Position numbers and translations under genes: made by a program
Shown here: positions 7,853 to 16,751 of the stretch, one piece after another
How positions within the stretch are numbered: position 1 is the first letter of the stretch
Layout: each line of letters begins with the position of its first letter
Notes under the pieces: generated by a model
Told to the model about the DNA's origin: nothing
Database searches by the model: none
Seen by the model: the letters and a program-made list of their open reading frames with translations, nothing else
Source: Paraburkholderia sp. Ac-20340
GTDB taxonomy: Bacteria > Pseudomonadota > Gammaproteobacteria > Burkholderiales > Burkholderiaceae
Direction of reading: 5' to 3'
NCBI RefSeq assembly: GCF_017104965.1
Contig: NZ_JAAGPR010000025.1
Span: forward strand, 1 to 64,000
DNA length: 64,000 bases

Positions 7853-8896
7853 ATGAAAAACATTCTTCCCCGCCACGGCGTTGCGGCCAATTCCGCACCG
7901 GGCGCGCAGGCGACGCAATCGACGCGCAGCCAGGCCATCGACGGCCATCGCGCGCGCATGAAGTCGATCATGCGCACGGCGGGCATGCTGCCGGTGCTGG
8001 TGCTGCTGTGCATCGGCTTTGGCCTGCTCAACGACGGCTTTTTCACCTTCGAGAATCTGTCGATCGTGACGCAGCAGGCGTCGATCAATATCGTGCTGGC
8101 CGCCGGCATGACCTTCGTGATTCTCACTGGCGGCATCGACCTTTCGGTGGGCTCGATTCTGGCCGCCGCAGCGGTTGCGGCGATGCTGGGTTCGACCCTC
8201 GTCGGCATGGGCTGGCTCGGCATTCCGGCTGCGCTGGGCGTGGGTCTGGGATTCGGCGTCATCAACGGCGCGCTGATCTCGCTGCTGCGTCTGCCGCCGT
8301 TTATCGTCACGCTCGGGTCGCTCACTGCGGTGCGCGGTATCGCACGCCTGATGGGCCACGACACGACGATCTTCAATCCGCAGCTTTCGTTCGCGTTCAT
8401 CGGCAATGGTTCGGTGCTTGGCGTGCCCTGGCTCGTGATCATCGCGCTGGTGGTCGTGGCGGCTTCGTGGTTCGTGCTGCGCCGTACCGTGCTGGGTCTG
8501 CATATTTACTCGGTGGGTGGCAATCCCGAAGCGGCGCGTCTTTCCGGCATCAAGGTCTGGGCGATCGAGATGTTCGTCTACGCGGTGTCGGGCCTGCTCG
8601 CGGGTTTGGGCGCGGTGATGTCGGCGGCGCGTCTTTATGCTGCGAACGGTCTGCAACTGGGCCAGTCGTATGAACTCGATGCCATCGCGGCGGTGATTCT
8701 GGGCGGCACGAGCTTCGTGGGCGGCGTGGGTTCGATCGTCGGCACGCTGATCGGCGCGCTCATTATTGCGGTGCTCACCAACGGCCTCGTGCTGCTGGGC
8801 GTTTCGGATATCTGGCAATACATCATCAAGGGCCTCGTGATCGTCGGCGCCGTGGCGCTGGATCGTTATCGTCAACGGGGTTCGGCTCGCACCTGA
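7853..8896 (+). CDS. Sugar ABC transporter permease (RbsC type)
   Basis: A 347-aa inner-membrane permease of the CUT2 (BPD_transp_2) family. A 40-residue charged cytoplasmic N-terminus leads into about nine hydrophobic segments, the first starting at MLPVLVLLCIGFGLL. The family motif FVILTGGIDLSVGSILA is intact, as is AIAAVILGGTSFVGGVGSI near the C-terminus. The ATG has GAGGAG upstream. It lies 59 bases after the ATPase gene and would form a homodimeric channel with it. No substrate-specific residue can be read from sequence alone. Confidence 0.94.
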   Translation: MKNILPRHGVAANSAPGAQATQSTRSQAIDGHRARMKSIMRTAGMLPVLVLLCIGFGLLNDGFFTFENLSIVTQQASINIVLAAGMTFVILTGGIDLSVGSILAAAAVAAMLGSTLVGMGWLGIPAALGVGLGFGVINGALISLLRLPPFIVTLGSLTAVRGIARLMGHDTTIFNPQLSFAFIGNGSVLGVPWLVIIALVVVAASWFVLRRTVLGLHIYSVGGNPEAARLSGIKVWAIEMFVYAVSGLLAGLGAVMSAARLYAANGLQLGQSYELDAIAAVILGGTSFVGGVGSIVGTLIGALIIAVLTNGLVLLGVSDIWQYIIKGLVIVGAVALDRYRQRGSART

Positions 8897-8927
8897 TCGA
8901 CCCTGCAATATCTTCGCGACTAGACAA

Positions 8928-8956
8928 GCGGGCGCATGCGGTCCTCCTGCGCCCGC
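8928..8956 (+). promoter_or_regulatory. Intercistronic hairpin before the sugar-binding-protein gene
   Basis: GCGGGCGCA (8928-8936) pairs perfectly with TGCGCCCGC (8948-8956) around an 11-base loop, with no T-tract after it. It sits between the permease and the binding-protein genes. Such hairpins often protect a transcript end or partly attenuate transcription, so that the binding protein is made in excess over the membrane parts. That role is inferred. Confidence 0.6.
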
Positions 8957-8998
8957 CCTGCACGACAACACCAACAGGACCTCTCTGGAGACACGTTC

Positions 8999-9943
8999 AT
9001 GTTCAAGAAAAAGACTCTGCTCGCCGCTGCCGCTCTGACCATGGGATTCGCGCTGCAAGGCGCGCATGCCGCCGACAAGCAGTTGAAGTCGATCGGCATC
9101 ACCGTGGGTTCGCTTGGCAATCCTTACTTCGTGACCATCGTGCAGGGTGCCGAAGCCAAGGCCAAACAGATCAACCCGAACGCGAAAGTCACCGCCGTTT
9201 CCGCCGATTACGATCTGAACAAGCAGTTCACGCAGATCGATAACTTTATTTCGGCGCACGTGGACATGATTCTTCTGAACGCCTCCGATCCCAAGGCGAT
9301 CGAACCGGCGGTGCGCAAGGCGCGCGCGGCCGGCATCGTGGTGGTGGCCGTGGACGTGAGCGCCGCGGGCGCCGACGCCACCGTGCAAACCGACAACGTC
9401 AAGGCCGGCGCGATCTCGTGCGGGTTCCTCGCGAAGAAGATCAACGGCAAGGGTAACGTCATTATCGAAAACGGTCCGCAGGTGTCGGCCGTGATCGACC
9501 GCGTGAACGGTTGCAAGCAGGTGCTCGCGAAGTCGCCGGGCATCAAGGTGCTCTCCGACGATCAGGACGGCAAGGGTTCGCGCGAAGGCGGCATGAACGC
9601 GATGCAGGGTTATCTCACGCGCTTCCCGCAAGTGGCTGGCGTATTCACGATCAACGATCCGCAGGCCGTGGGCAGCGATCTGGCCGCCAAGCAACTGCAT
9701 CGCAACAACATCGTGATTACTTCGGTGGACGGCGCGCCCGATATCGAATCCGCGCTCAAGACCGATACGCTGGTGCAGGCATCGGCGAGCCAGGACCCGT
9801 GGAAGATGGCGCAAACGGCCGTGACCGTGGGCTACGACATCATGAATGGCAAGAAGCCCGCGAATCCGCTGATCCAGATGACGCCGCAACTGGTGACGCG
9901 CGACAACGTGGGCAGCTATAAGGGCTGGTCGTCGCAGCATTGA
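8999..9943 (+). CDS. Periplasmic sugar-binding protein (RbsB type) of the ABC importer
   Basis: A 314-aa substrate-binding protein of the Peripla_BP_4 family. It has a clear Sec signal peptide with cleavage predicted after AHA at about residue 23. The mature protein opens KSIGITVGSLGNPYFVTIVQGA, the usual first strand and helix of ribose-binding-like proteins. NDPQAVGSDLAAKQL and SVDGAPDIESALK match the second lobe. The ATG at 8999 is chosen because TCTGGAGACACGTTC precedes it and the signal peptide begins there. It is the last gene of the ROK-ABC operon and is followed by a strong terminator. The ligand is unknown; no sugar-catabolic gene adjoins it. Confidence 0.94.
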   Translation: MFKKKTLLAAAALTMGFALQGAHAADKQLKSIGITVGSLGNPYFVTIVQGAEAKAKQINPNAKVTAVSADYDLNKQFTQIDNFISAHVDMILLNASDPKAIEPAVRKARAAGIVVVAVDVSAAGADATVQTDNVKAGAISCGFLAKKINGKGNVIIENGPQVSAVIDRVNGCKQVLAKSPGIKVLSDDQDGKGSREGGMNAMQGYLTRFPQVAGVFTINDPQAVGSDLAAKQLHRNNIVITSVDGAPDIESALKTDTLVQASASQDPWKMAQTAVTVGYDIMNGKKPANPLIQMTPQLVTRDNVGSYKGWSSQH

Positions 9944-9967
9944 TTGCCGGGTTGAGTTCGCGTGTGG

Positions 9968-10000
9968 AAATGGCGGCTTTTCAGGCCGCCATTTTTATTT
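9968..10000. terminator. Bidirectional rho-independent terminator
   Basis: AAATGGCGGC (9968-9977) pairs perfectly with GCCGCCATTT (9985-9994) around a seven-base loop, followed by TTATTT on the plus strand. The opposite strand ends with an A-rich run that becomes a U-rich tail. It separates the sugar ABC operon from the convergent ssuA-like gene and can serve both. Confidence 0.9.
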
Positions 10001-10978
10001 TCACCCCAACACCGCATCCTTCGTCGTCACCCGCCGCGGAATGATTTTTTGGTCGTAAAACGTATCGGCGATCTTTTGCTGTTCCGCAATCACGCCTGCG
10101 TCGATTGGCCGGTATTCGTGCGCGTAATGCGATAGACCAATCTGGATTGTCGCTGCATCCAGACCTTGAATCGGTGCGAGTTTCGCGGCGGCCGCCGCCG
10201 TATTCGCACGCACCCACTGCCCCGTTTTACCGAGTTCATCCAGCGCAATGGCAATTGCGTCCTTCCGTTTGACAGCAAACTCACGCTGGCTCAGGAAAAA
10301 CTGATGATGACTGGCCACGCCGCTCGCATCCGCCAGCAGACGCGCGCCGTCCTGCGATTCCACAGCGGCGAGAAACGGGTCCCACACGGCCCACGCGTCG
10401 ATCGAACCGCTTTGCAGCGCCGCGCGGGCATCGGCGGGCGCGAGATAAACCGGTTGAATATCGGCGAGCGCAATGCCGTGCTTTTGCAGCAGCGCCACCA
10501 GAAACCAGTGCACATCCGAACCGCGATTCAGGCCAATCTTCTTGCCCTTCAATTCGGACACCGATTTAATCGATGACGATCTGGAAACCACCACGCCTTC
10601 CGCATGCGGCGTCGGCAATTCATAAGCCGTGTAGACGAAATCCGCGCCTGCCGCCTGCGCAAAAACAGGCGGCGCTTCTCCCACATAACCAAAATCGATC
10701 GCGCCCACATTCAGCCCTTCGAGCAATTGCGGGCCCGCCGGAAATTCCGTCCACGACACCTTGATGCCTTGCGGCGCGAGGCGTTTTTCGAGCGTGCCGC
10801 TGGCCTTCAACAAAACGAGCGTACTCGCGGCCTTTTGATAGCCAATGCGGAATTGATCGGGTTGGTACTTTGCCCACGCGGGCAGCGCAGCACCGGCAAG
10901 CGTGGCGCCCACCGTTGCGCCGAGGGCAGCGAGAATCGTACGGCGGCGTTGGAAGCGAATATCGTTATCGTGGCTCAT
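10001..10978 (-). CDS. ssuA: Aliphatic sulfonate ABC transporter substrate-binding protein
   Basis: A 325-aa periplasmic protein of the SsuA/TauA/NMT1 family. The export signal has consecutive arginines (QRRRTILAALG, residues 10-20), which resembles a Tat signal, and cleavage is likely after AWA at residue 36. The mature part carries FRIGYQKAASTLVLLKA, WTEFPAGPQLLEGLNVGAIDFGYVGEAPP and DAWAVWDPFLAAVE, all typical of sulfonate-binding proteins. The frame extends upstream to 11065, but the signal peptide fixes the ATG at 10978. No permease, ATPase or monooxygenase gene adjoins it, so it is an orphan binding protein that must share a transporter elsewhere or act with other alkanesulfonate genes. 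Confidence 0.9.
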   Translation of the reverse strand: MSHDNDIRFQRRRTILAALGATVGATLAGAALPAWAKYQPDQFRIGYQKAASTLVLLKASGTLEKRLAPQGIKVSWTEFPAGPQLLEGLNVGAIDFGYVGEAPPVFAQAAGADFVYTAYELPTPHAEGVVVSRSSSIKSVSELKGKKIGLNRGSDVHWFLVALLQKHGIALADIQPVYLAPADARAALQSGSIDAWAVWDPFLAAVESQDGARLLADASGVASHHQFFLSQREFAVKRKDAIAIALDELGKTGQWVRANTAAAAAKLAPIQGLDAATIQIGLSHYAHEYRPIDAGVIAEQQKIADTFYDQKIIPRRVTTKDAVLG

Positions 10979-11116
10979 GATGCGTGGCGCGAAGCGGCAA
11001 TGAAAGGTGCAAAAAATGCTACCTGTCACGCCGTGCGAGCAGAAGTAACGAATCGCGCTAAGCAAATCACGCTGCGGGGATAACGATTTCGACGTTAACG
11101 CATCGCCCGAAAAAAC

Positions 11117-12979
11117 TCACGCGCATTCGATCCGATTGCGCCCGCCCTTTTTCGCACGATAAAGCGCAACGTCGCTGCGCGAAAGCGTGGCTTCGGCGCC
11201 GATATCGTCGGCTCGCATGAGCGTCACGCCGATACTGACCGTCAGCGCCACCGTTCCGGCCTGCGCACAGAGCGGCGATTGCGCGATGCTGTCCTGAATG
11301 CGCCGCGCCACGATACACGCGCCGTCGAGATCGGCGCCGCCCAGCAGGACCGCGAATTCCTCGCCGCCGATGCGCCCCGCCACGTCGCCCACGCGCAACT
11401 GGTTGCGCAGGATCGCCGCGAAATGGCGTAGCGCATCGTCGCCCACGGCATGACCGAAACGGTCGTTGATCGACTTGAAGTGATCGAGGTCGCACATCAT
11501 CAGCGCGCAATCGGGCGCGCCTGCGCGGCGCAGCAGCGCGAGTTGCGTGTCGAGTCGCGCCATGAAGTGCCGCCGGTTCGCGAGGCGCGTGAGGCCGTCG
11601 GTCATGGCGAATTCCTGCAACTCGGCCTCGATGCGCTTGCGCTCGGTCACATCGGTGATAAAGCCGTGCCAGACGGTCGCGCCATCGGCAAGACGCTGTG
11701 GCTTGGCGTCGCCCTGCCGCCAGCGCAATCCCTGTTGCGGCAAACGCACGCGGTATTCCAGATGCCACGGTGCGAGCGTGGCCGCCGATTCCGCGAACGA
11801 AGCACGATAGGCTTCGAGATCGTCGGGATGGATCAGCGCGTCGATGCCCTCGGCGTCGGCGGCCACCTGCGCGGGCGTGAGCTCGTAGATTTCGCCGATG
11901 CCCGCGCTCGCGTACGGAAAGCAGGTGTGGCCGTCCGGCGCGCGGCGGCACTGGAACACGAGGCCCGGCACTTCATTGGTGAGATTGGTGATCAGATTGA
12001 CCGATTCGCGCAGGCATTCGGCCATTTCGCGCATCGACGTCACGTCGGTCGAGGTGCCCACCATGCGCAGCGCGTGGCCATCGGCGCCGCGCGCGGTGAC
12101 CTTGCCGCGGCTGCAGATCCACTTGTAGCTGCCGTCCTTGCAGCGAATGCGGTGCTCGACTTCGTATTGATCCGTGCGGCCTTCGAAATGCGCCTTCATG
12201 GTCGCCTGCACATAGGCGAGATCGTCGGGATGCAGGCGCTGGTAGCTGTCTTCGATGCGATTGCTGACTTCGTCGTCGGCGTAACCGAGCATCGCCTTCC
12301 AGCCCGTCGAATAGCGGATTTCGCCGGTCGTCACGTTGCGGTCCCAGATGCCGGTGCCGCTGCCCGCGATCGCCAGTGCCAGCAGGCGTTCGCGCTCGCG
12401 CAACGTGGCCATTTCTTCGCGCAGCGCCGTGTCGGGCATGGGCATGTCGTGCGCAAGCGCGGCGATCACGCGCGCGAAATCGTCGAGACTCGCGCGCTGC
12501 GCCGCCGACAACTCGCGCGGCGCGTGATCGAGCAGGCAGAGACTGCCCAGCGCATCGCCGTTCGCGCTCACCAGTGGCCACGCAGCAACGAAGCGGAACG
12601 GCAGCGCACTCGCGCGCGACAGGCACGCCTGCCATGCGGGGTCGGAGCCGAGATCGTTGACGACGATCGGCTCGACGAAACTTTCATCCGCATTACGGGT
12701 ATTCGAGCGCTGGACTTCCAGCAGCGCGTCGCGCAACGGCGCGTCGACGCCCGCGCCCAGCCACTCAGCGCCCTGCGCCGCCTCGCCGGGCAGCACGCAG
12801 GCGGCCGCCACGCCGAAATGCCGGGCCGCCAGCCGCATCAACGCGTCGAGCAAGGGATCATGCCCCGTCTTTGCCGATGCAGCCGCGCCGTCGTTGTGCG
12901 CGCCACGACCGGCCGCCGTCGAAGTGGCAGACGGAACGAACGCGGCTTCAGCGGACGATGGCGTGGCTGGCAAGGGCAT
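11117..12979 (-). CDS. GAF-PAS-PAS-GGDEF diguanylate cyclase
   Basis: A 620-aa soluble sensor enzyme predicted to make cyclic di-GMP from two GTP. A GAF-like domain spans about residues 45-165. Two PAS/PAC units follow at about 190-310 (ending VGTSTDVTSMREM) and 315-445 (ending HGFITDVTERKRIEAEL). The GGDEF domain spans about 455-620, with active-site GGEEF at 538-542. An intact RVGD inhibitory site lies at 529-532, five residues before it, so product feedback is expected. No membrane segment is visible, so the signal is probably cytoplasmic. It is a single-gene unit; no EAL domain is present. Confidence 0.93.
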   Translation of the reverse strand: MPLPATPSSAEAAFVPSATSTAAGRGAHNDGAAASAKTGHDPLLDALMRLAARHFGVAAACVLPGEAAQGAEWLGAGVDAPLRDALLEVQRSNTRNADESFVEPIVVNDLGSDPAWQACLSRASALPFRFVAAWPLVSANGDALGSLCLLDHAPRELSAAQRASLDDFARVIAALAHDMPMPDTALREEMATLRERERLLALAIAGSGTGIWDRNVTTGEIRYSTGWKAMLGYADDEVSNRIEDSYQRLHPDDLAYVQATMKAHFEGRTDQYEVEHRIRCKDGSYKWICSRGKVTARGADGHALRMVGTSTDVTSMREMAECLRESVNLITNLTNEVPGLVFQCRRAPDGHTCFPYASAGIGEIYELTPAQVAADAEGIDALIHPDDLEAYRASFAESAATLAPWHLEYRVRLPQQGLRWRQGDAKPQRLADGATVWHGFITDVTERKRIEAELQEFAMTDGLTRLANRRHFMARLDTQLALLRRAGAPDCALMMCDLDHFKSINDRFGHAVGDDALRHFAAILRNQLRVGDVAGRIGGEEFAVLLGGADLDGACIVARRIQDSIAQSPLCAQAGTVALTVSIGVTLMRADDIGAEATLSRSDVALYRAKKGGRNRIECA

Positions 12980-13128
12980 GGCGGGCGAAACGCCCGAACG
13001 GGCTAGGGAATCGAGCGGCTAGTATATAGCGCGCGAATTTAACCGCAATGCATGGTCCGGCGGGAAAAAAATCGGTCAAAAATCGCTTGCCGCGCGCGCG
13101 AAACGGCGCTATGCGGGGCTCGGCCGCG

Positions 13129-14169
13129 CTATCGATCCACCGGGCCGCGCAGGCGGAACACCCACCAGCCGAGCAGCACGGTGAAGCCCGCCACGAGCAG
13201 CACCATCAGCCAGAAACCGTGATGGTTTTCGGCGAGCGGAATGCCGCCCACGTTCATGCCGAAAAAGCCCGCGACGATGTTGATCGGCAAGGCCAGCACG
13301 GTCACCAGCGTGAGGGTGAACAGCGTGCGGTTGTTCTGTTCTTCGAGACGCGCGCCGATCTCTTCCTGCAGCAACTTGATGCGTTCGACCAGACCCGCCA
13401 TGTCGCCGAGCACCAGCGTGAATTCTTCGGTCGTCTCGCGCAGATCCTGCATATCGGCGAGTTGCAGCCAGCGCGGCGGGCGCGCGAGCAGGCGGAACAC
13501 CGCCCCGGGTTCAGGCGCGAGCATGCGTTGCAGACGCACCAGAATGCGGCGCATCGCCGCCAGATCGTGGCGGCTGCCGAAACGGCGCGAGGCGAGAAAC
13601 TGGTCTTCGGCGCGATCGACATCGACGCTCGTGCGACGCACGATTTCCACCATCAGATCGGCCTGATCGCGCAGCAGATGAATCAGCAGATCCGCTGGCG
13701 AGCGGAAGGTCTCGCCGTTGCGAACATCGCCACGCAGACGGTCGATGGAGCGCAGCGGCTTCATGCGCGCCGTCACCAGCAGGCGTTCGTGCGTATAGGA
13801 CCAGAGCGTGGCGATCTGCGAAGGCGTGAGTTCGAAATCGAACATCACGTCGTTGACGACGGCGTAGAGCGCGCCGTCCACCTGCTCGATGCGCGTGGAG
13901 TGCGAGCCTTCCACCAGCATTTCGAAGAAGCTTTCGGGCAGATCGAGATGCGCGCGCATCCACGAAGCGCTCGCGGCGTGCGCGAGATTGAAATGCAGCC
14001 AGTAGAAAGCGCCGTCGTTAGCGGACTTGTTCTGCTCGCCGGCCTGCAGCGCGGCGAGCACATCTTCGCCCTTGACGGGCTGGCCCGGCTCGCCTGGCAT
14101 GAAGCGGAATCCGCAAATCAAGCCCGACATGTCGGCGCCGTAGGTTGCAATGGACGAGGCGAGATCCAT
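13129..14169 (-). CDS. zntB: Zinc transporter ZntB / CorA-family metal transporter
   Basis: A 346-aa CorA-superfamily protein, expected to be a pentameric inner-membrane transporter. The large N-terminal cytoplasmic domain ends in a long helix (EFTLVLGDMAGLVERIKLLQ). Two C-terminal membrane segments follow, joined by a short loop. The GFFGMNVGGIPL motif contains the family-defining GMN. ZntB proteins of this type move Zn2+; CorA-like Mg2+ transport cannot be excluded. The ATG at 14169 is preferred on similarity of the N-terminus. An in-frame ATG at 14205 adds 12 residues and has a GGGGAT a few bases upstream, so the start is not settled. Confidence 0.88.
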   Translation of the reverse strand: MDLASSIATYGADMSGLICGFRFMPGEPGQPVKGEDVLAALQAGEQNKSANDGAFYWLHFNLAHAASASWMRAHLDLPESFFEMLVEGSHSTRIEQVDGALYAVVNDVMFDFELTPSQIATLWSYTHERLLVTARMKPLRSIDRLRGDVRNGETFRSPADLLIHLLRDQADLMVEIVRRTSVDVDRAEDQFLASRRFGSRHDLAAMRRILVRLQRMLAPEPGAVFRLLARPPRWLQLADMQDLRETTEEFTLVLGDMAGLVERIKLLQEEIGARLEEQNNRTLFTLTLVTVLALPINIVAGFFGMNVGGIPLAENHHGFWLMVLLVAGFTVLLGWWVFRLRGPVDR

Positions 14170-14287
14170 GGTCGTGTGGCCGTTTAATCGGCGCAAGCAT
14201 GCCATATCCCCGCTTTTGCAGGCAAGCGCAGGCTTTCACACGGTCGACATGTTTCTGACACAAACGCTTTTTTATACGCGCCCGGAT

Positions 14288-14713
14288 TCAGATCCAGCGA
14301 TCGTTTTCGGCCGTGCGCTCGCCCTGCGCGCCATCGCCGGTATTGACCACGCCGCGCGGTTCGATCAGCAGCAGTTTCACTTCGGCGCTTGCATGGGGTT
14401 TGTGTTCGATACCTTTGGGCACCACGGCCATCTGCCCCGCGCGCACGACGAGCGTTTCGTCGCCGTTCGGGCCGCCGCGAATGCCGATCTGCAATTCGCC
14501 ATCGAGCACGATAAACGTTTCGTCGGTATCGGCGTGCGCGTGCCAGAGAAAATCGCCGAGCAGTTTGACGACCTTGAACTGGTAGTCGTTCATCTCGGCG
14601 ACCACGCGCGGCTGCCAGTGACCGTCGATCAAGCCGATCTTGCCTGCGAGATCGATCGACTGGCATTGGCCGCGGGTGGCCGGCGCGGCATCGTGGGAAG
14701 TGGTTTCGGACAT
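14288..14713 (-). CDS. Cupin-domain protein
   Basis: A 141-aa single-domain cupin. Motif 1 reads WHAHADTDETFIVLDGELQIG, with two His and one Glu as metal ligands. Motif 2 reads MAVVPKGIEHKPHA, with the third His. The fold is a small beta-barrel that often binds Fe, Mn or Ni; proteins of this size include isomerases, dioxygenases and ligand sensors. The start has GGAG upstream. It lies between a metal transporter and an AraC gene on the same strand, and no pathway can be assigned. The C-terminal GERTAENDRWI is common in this protein family. Confidence 0.85.
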   Translation of the reverse strand: MSETTSHDAAPATRGQCQSIDLAGKIGLIDGHWQPRVVAEMNDYQFKVVKLLGDFLWHAHADTDETFIVLDGELQIGIRGGPNGDETLVVRAGQMAVVPKGIEHKPHASAEVKLLLIEPRGVVNTGDGAQGERTAENDRWI

Positions 14714-14795
14714 GCTGGGCTCCGTAGAAAGAATGTCGATCCACCCAGCTTAGTCGCGCCGCGCCTACGCGTATTGAACGATCGTGGCGATTTCC

Positions 14796-15611
14796 TCAGC
14801 CGCGCGCGACGCGCAGCCACTGTCCGGGCGTCATGCCGAAGGCCTTGGAGAAATGGCGCGTCATGTGAGGTTGATCCGCGAAACCCGCCGCTGCCGCCGC
14901 CTGGGACAGCGACGTGCCCGCCAGCAACAGGCGGCGCACGGTGTCGAGGCGGCGCATTGTCAGATAACGGTATGGGCTCGTGCCGTAGAACTGGCGGAAA
15001 TCGCGCGACAGGCTCCAGCGGTCGCGGCCGGTCGCGCCTTCCAGGGCTTCGAGCGCGACCGCTTCCGTACTGTGCGCGTGCAGGAAGTCGCGGGCGAGCC
15101 GGGCGGCGCGATAGTCGCCCGTTGGCCGCAGCTTTGCCGTGCCGGTGACATCGGCCAGCGCATGGATCAGTTCGGTCAGCGCGTCGTTCTGTTCGAGCGG
15201 CTCGAGCGTGTAACTCATCTGCTGGAGCAAGGCGCCGGTTGCCGCGGAAAGGCGCGGATCGGTCGTCACGCCGCCTTCGAGGAACGGCAGCGTGCGCCCG
15301 CCGAGCACGTCCTGAAACAGCGACGGCTGCACGTAGATCATGCGGTACTGAAAGCCTTCGCCGGTTCCGGCCTGGCCGTCGTGCGGCTCGTCCGGGTGCA
15401 GCACCAGCGTATGGCCCGGCAGGCTGTTGCACTGGCCGCGCCGGTAGTTGAAACTCTGCACGCCCGCGAGCGTGCGGCCGATCGCGTAGGTGTCGTGGCG
15501 ATGCATCGCGTAGGCTTTGCCGTGGAAAAACGCTTCGATGCGCTCCACGCCTTCGATGGACTCGGCGCGTTCGACCCAGTCGGGGCTGGCGCTTGGGCGG
15601 TGTCGGTTCAT
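14796..15611 (-). CDS. AraC-family transcriptional regulator
   Basis: A 271-aa AraC regulator. Residues 1-160 carry an AraC-binding cupin (KAYAMHRHDTYAIGRTLAGV, HTLVLHPDEPHDG). The C-terminal hundred residues hold two helix-turn-helix units (WSLSRDFRQFYGTSPYRY; SLSQAAAAAGFADQPHMTRHFSKAFGMTPGQW). The frame extends upstream to 15845, but the ATG at 15611 (MNRHRPSAS) fits the family length and avoids overlapping the divergent TetR gene. Targets are unknown; the downstream cupin on the same strand is the nearest candidate. Confidence 0.9.
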   Translation of the reverse strand: MNRHRPSASPDWVERAESIEGVERIEAFFHGKAYAMHRHDTYAIGRTLAGVQSFNYRRGQCNSLPGHTLVLHPDEPHDGQAGTGEGFQYRMIYVQPSLFQDVLGGRTLPFLEGGVTTDPRLSAATGALLQQMSYTLEPLEQNDALTELIHALADVTGTAKLRPTGDYRAARLARDFLHAHSTEAVALEALEGATGRDRWSLSRDFRQFYGTSPYRYLTMRRLDTVRRLLLAGTSLSQAAAAAGFADQPHMTRHFSKAFGMTPGQWLRVARG

Positions 15612-15774
15612 GATGTCTGGCTGTCGGGCGGATGGCCGCAGACAGCGATTGTGGCACGGCACGCCGTGATGCGCCGAGCCAGCCAGGCAAGCCGCCTGGT
15701 AGGCATTTGCGCGGCCAGCGGCAATAATGGCGGCATTCTGCGCACCGCGCTCCTTCTCGCCGCCCTCGATCGCC

Positions 15775-16557
15775 ATGGCCACTTCCCGACGCAGCACCGC
15801 CGCGCCCGCCGCCCCCACCGCCGCGAAAAAAGCGCCTGCCAGCAAGCGTGCCCCGGCGAAGCGCGCTCAGGCCGGTAAAGCGGGGGACGCAGCAGAAGCC
15901 CCCAAGGCCGCGCCGCGCATCAACGAACGCGCCCGCGCCCGCACGCGCGGCAAGCTCCTGCAGGCCGCACGCAGGGTGATGGGCCAGAAAGGCATCTCCG
16001 GCACGGCGATCAACGACATCACCGAACAGGCCGGCGTCGCTTTCGGCTCGTTCTACAACTACTTCTCGACCAAGGACGAAATCGCGCGCGCCGTGTTTGT
16101 CGAAGACATGCTCGCGATCGCCGATCTGCTGGACCGCATCCGTCCCGCCGATGCCGATATCGCCGTGATCGTCGGCCTCAATGTGCGCCAGGTGATGCGC
16201 CACACGCTCGACGATCCGATCTGGGGCTGGTTCTTCGTCAACGCGGCATCGAGCGTGAGCGATCTGATCGAGACGATGGGCGGACGGCTCGCGCGCGATA
16301 TCCGCATCGGCGTGGATGCCGGGCGTTTTCATTGCGCCGATGTGCTCGCGGCAATGGATTGCATCATCGGCGGCGCGCTGCATGTGATGCGTCAGATTCT
16401 GGAAAAGCGCCGCACGCCGGAGACGGTGGATCGCTTCACGGAGTTCGCGCTGCGCGGCCTCGGCATTCGCGATGCTGATGTGGCCGGCATCATGAAGGAA
16501 GTGCTGCGGCACGATGAATTGCAGGTGGCGGCGAGCGCTTCCACCCGCGCTGCCTGA
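15775..16557 (+). CDS. TetR-family regulator of the adjacent flavin monooxygenase genes
   Basis: A 260-aa TetR regulator with an unusual Ala/Lys/Pro-rich N-terminal tail of about 50 residues that is probably disordered. The helix-turn-helix lies at about residues 60-110 (KLLQAARRVMGQKGISGTAINDITEQAG, FGSFYNYFSTKDEI). A C-terminal ligand-binding domain follows. The ATG at 15775 (MATSRRST) is chosen over one 16 codons upstream because the latter overlaps the AraC promoter region. The flavin monooxygenase and reductase lie 194 bases downstream behind several TTGAT/ATCAA dyads, which are the likely operators. Induction by the monooxygenase substrate is inferred. Confidence 0.88.
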   Translation: MATSRRSTAAPAAPTAAKKAPASKRAPAKRAQAGKAGDAAEAPKAAPRINERARARTRGKLLQAARRVMGQKGISGTAINDITEQAGVAFGSFYNYFSTKDEIARAVFVEDMLAIADLLDRIRPADADIAVIVGLNVRQVMRHTLDDPIWGWFFVNAASSVSDLIETMGGRLARDIRIGVDAGRFHCADVLAAMDCIIGGALHVMRQILEKRRTPETVDRFTEFALRGLGIRDADVAGIMKEVLRHDELQVAASASTRAA

Positions 16558-16683
16558 CCGGCTTCCCGTCTTTCTCCTGCGGCGCGCAACGCGCCGACTC
16601 CCCTTCCCTGTCACTGAGCACGCCAGAGCGCGTGCCGTTTGCGCTCGTCCCCACGCCAGGGAAAGCACCTGGCCATCTCGTTA

Positions 16684-16717
16684 TTGATACATCAATCATT
16701 TTTGATAACAATATCAA
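16684..16717. promoter_or_regulatory. Clustered TTGAT/ATCAA dyads, candidate TetR operators
   Basis: Two perfect inverted repeats stand in an AT-rich island: TTGAT-AC-ATCAA at 16684-16695 and TTGATA-ACAA-TATCAA at 16702-16717. ATCATTTTTGAT lies between them. The site is 35 bases before the monooxygenase start and downstream of a TetR gene. It fits a repressor operator overlapping the promoter of the two-gene monooxygenase operon. Confidence 0.65.
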
Positions 16718-16751
16718 CAATTCAACGACGAGACACCACGAGGACGACACC

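Noticed and set aside
7733..9940. 735-codon open frame on the minus strand across the sugar ABC genes
   Set aside because: It is a mirror of high-GC coding DNA: the peptide is rich in Arg and His with no domain, while the plus strand encodes clear permease and binding-protein families.
14629..16668. 679-codon minus-strand frame across the AraC and TetR genes
   Set aside because: It overlaps three well-supported genes in other frames and has no recognisable domain.
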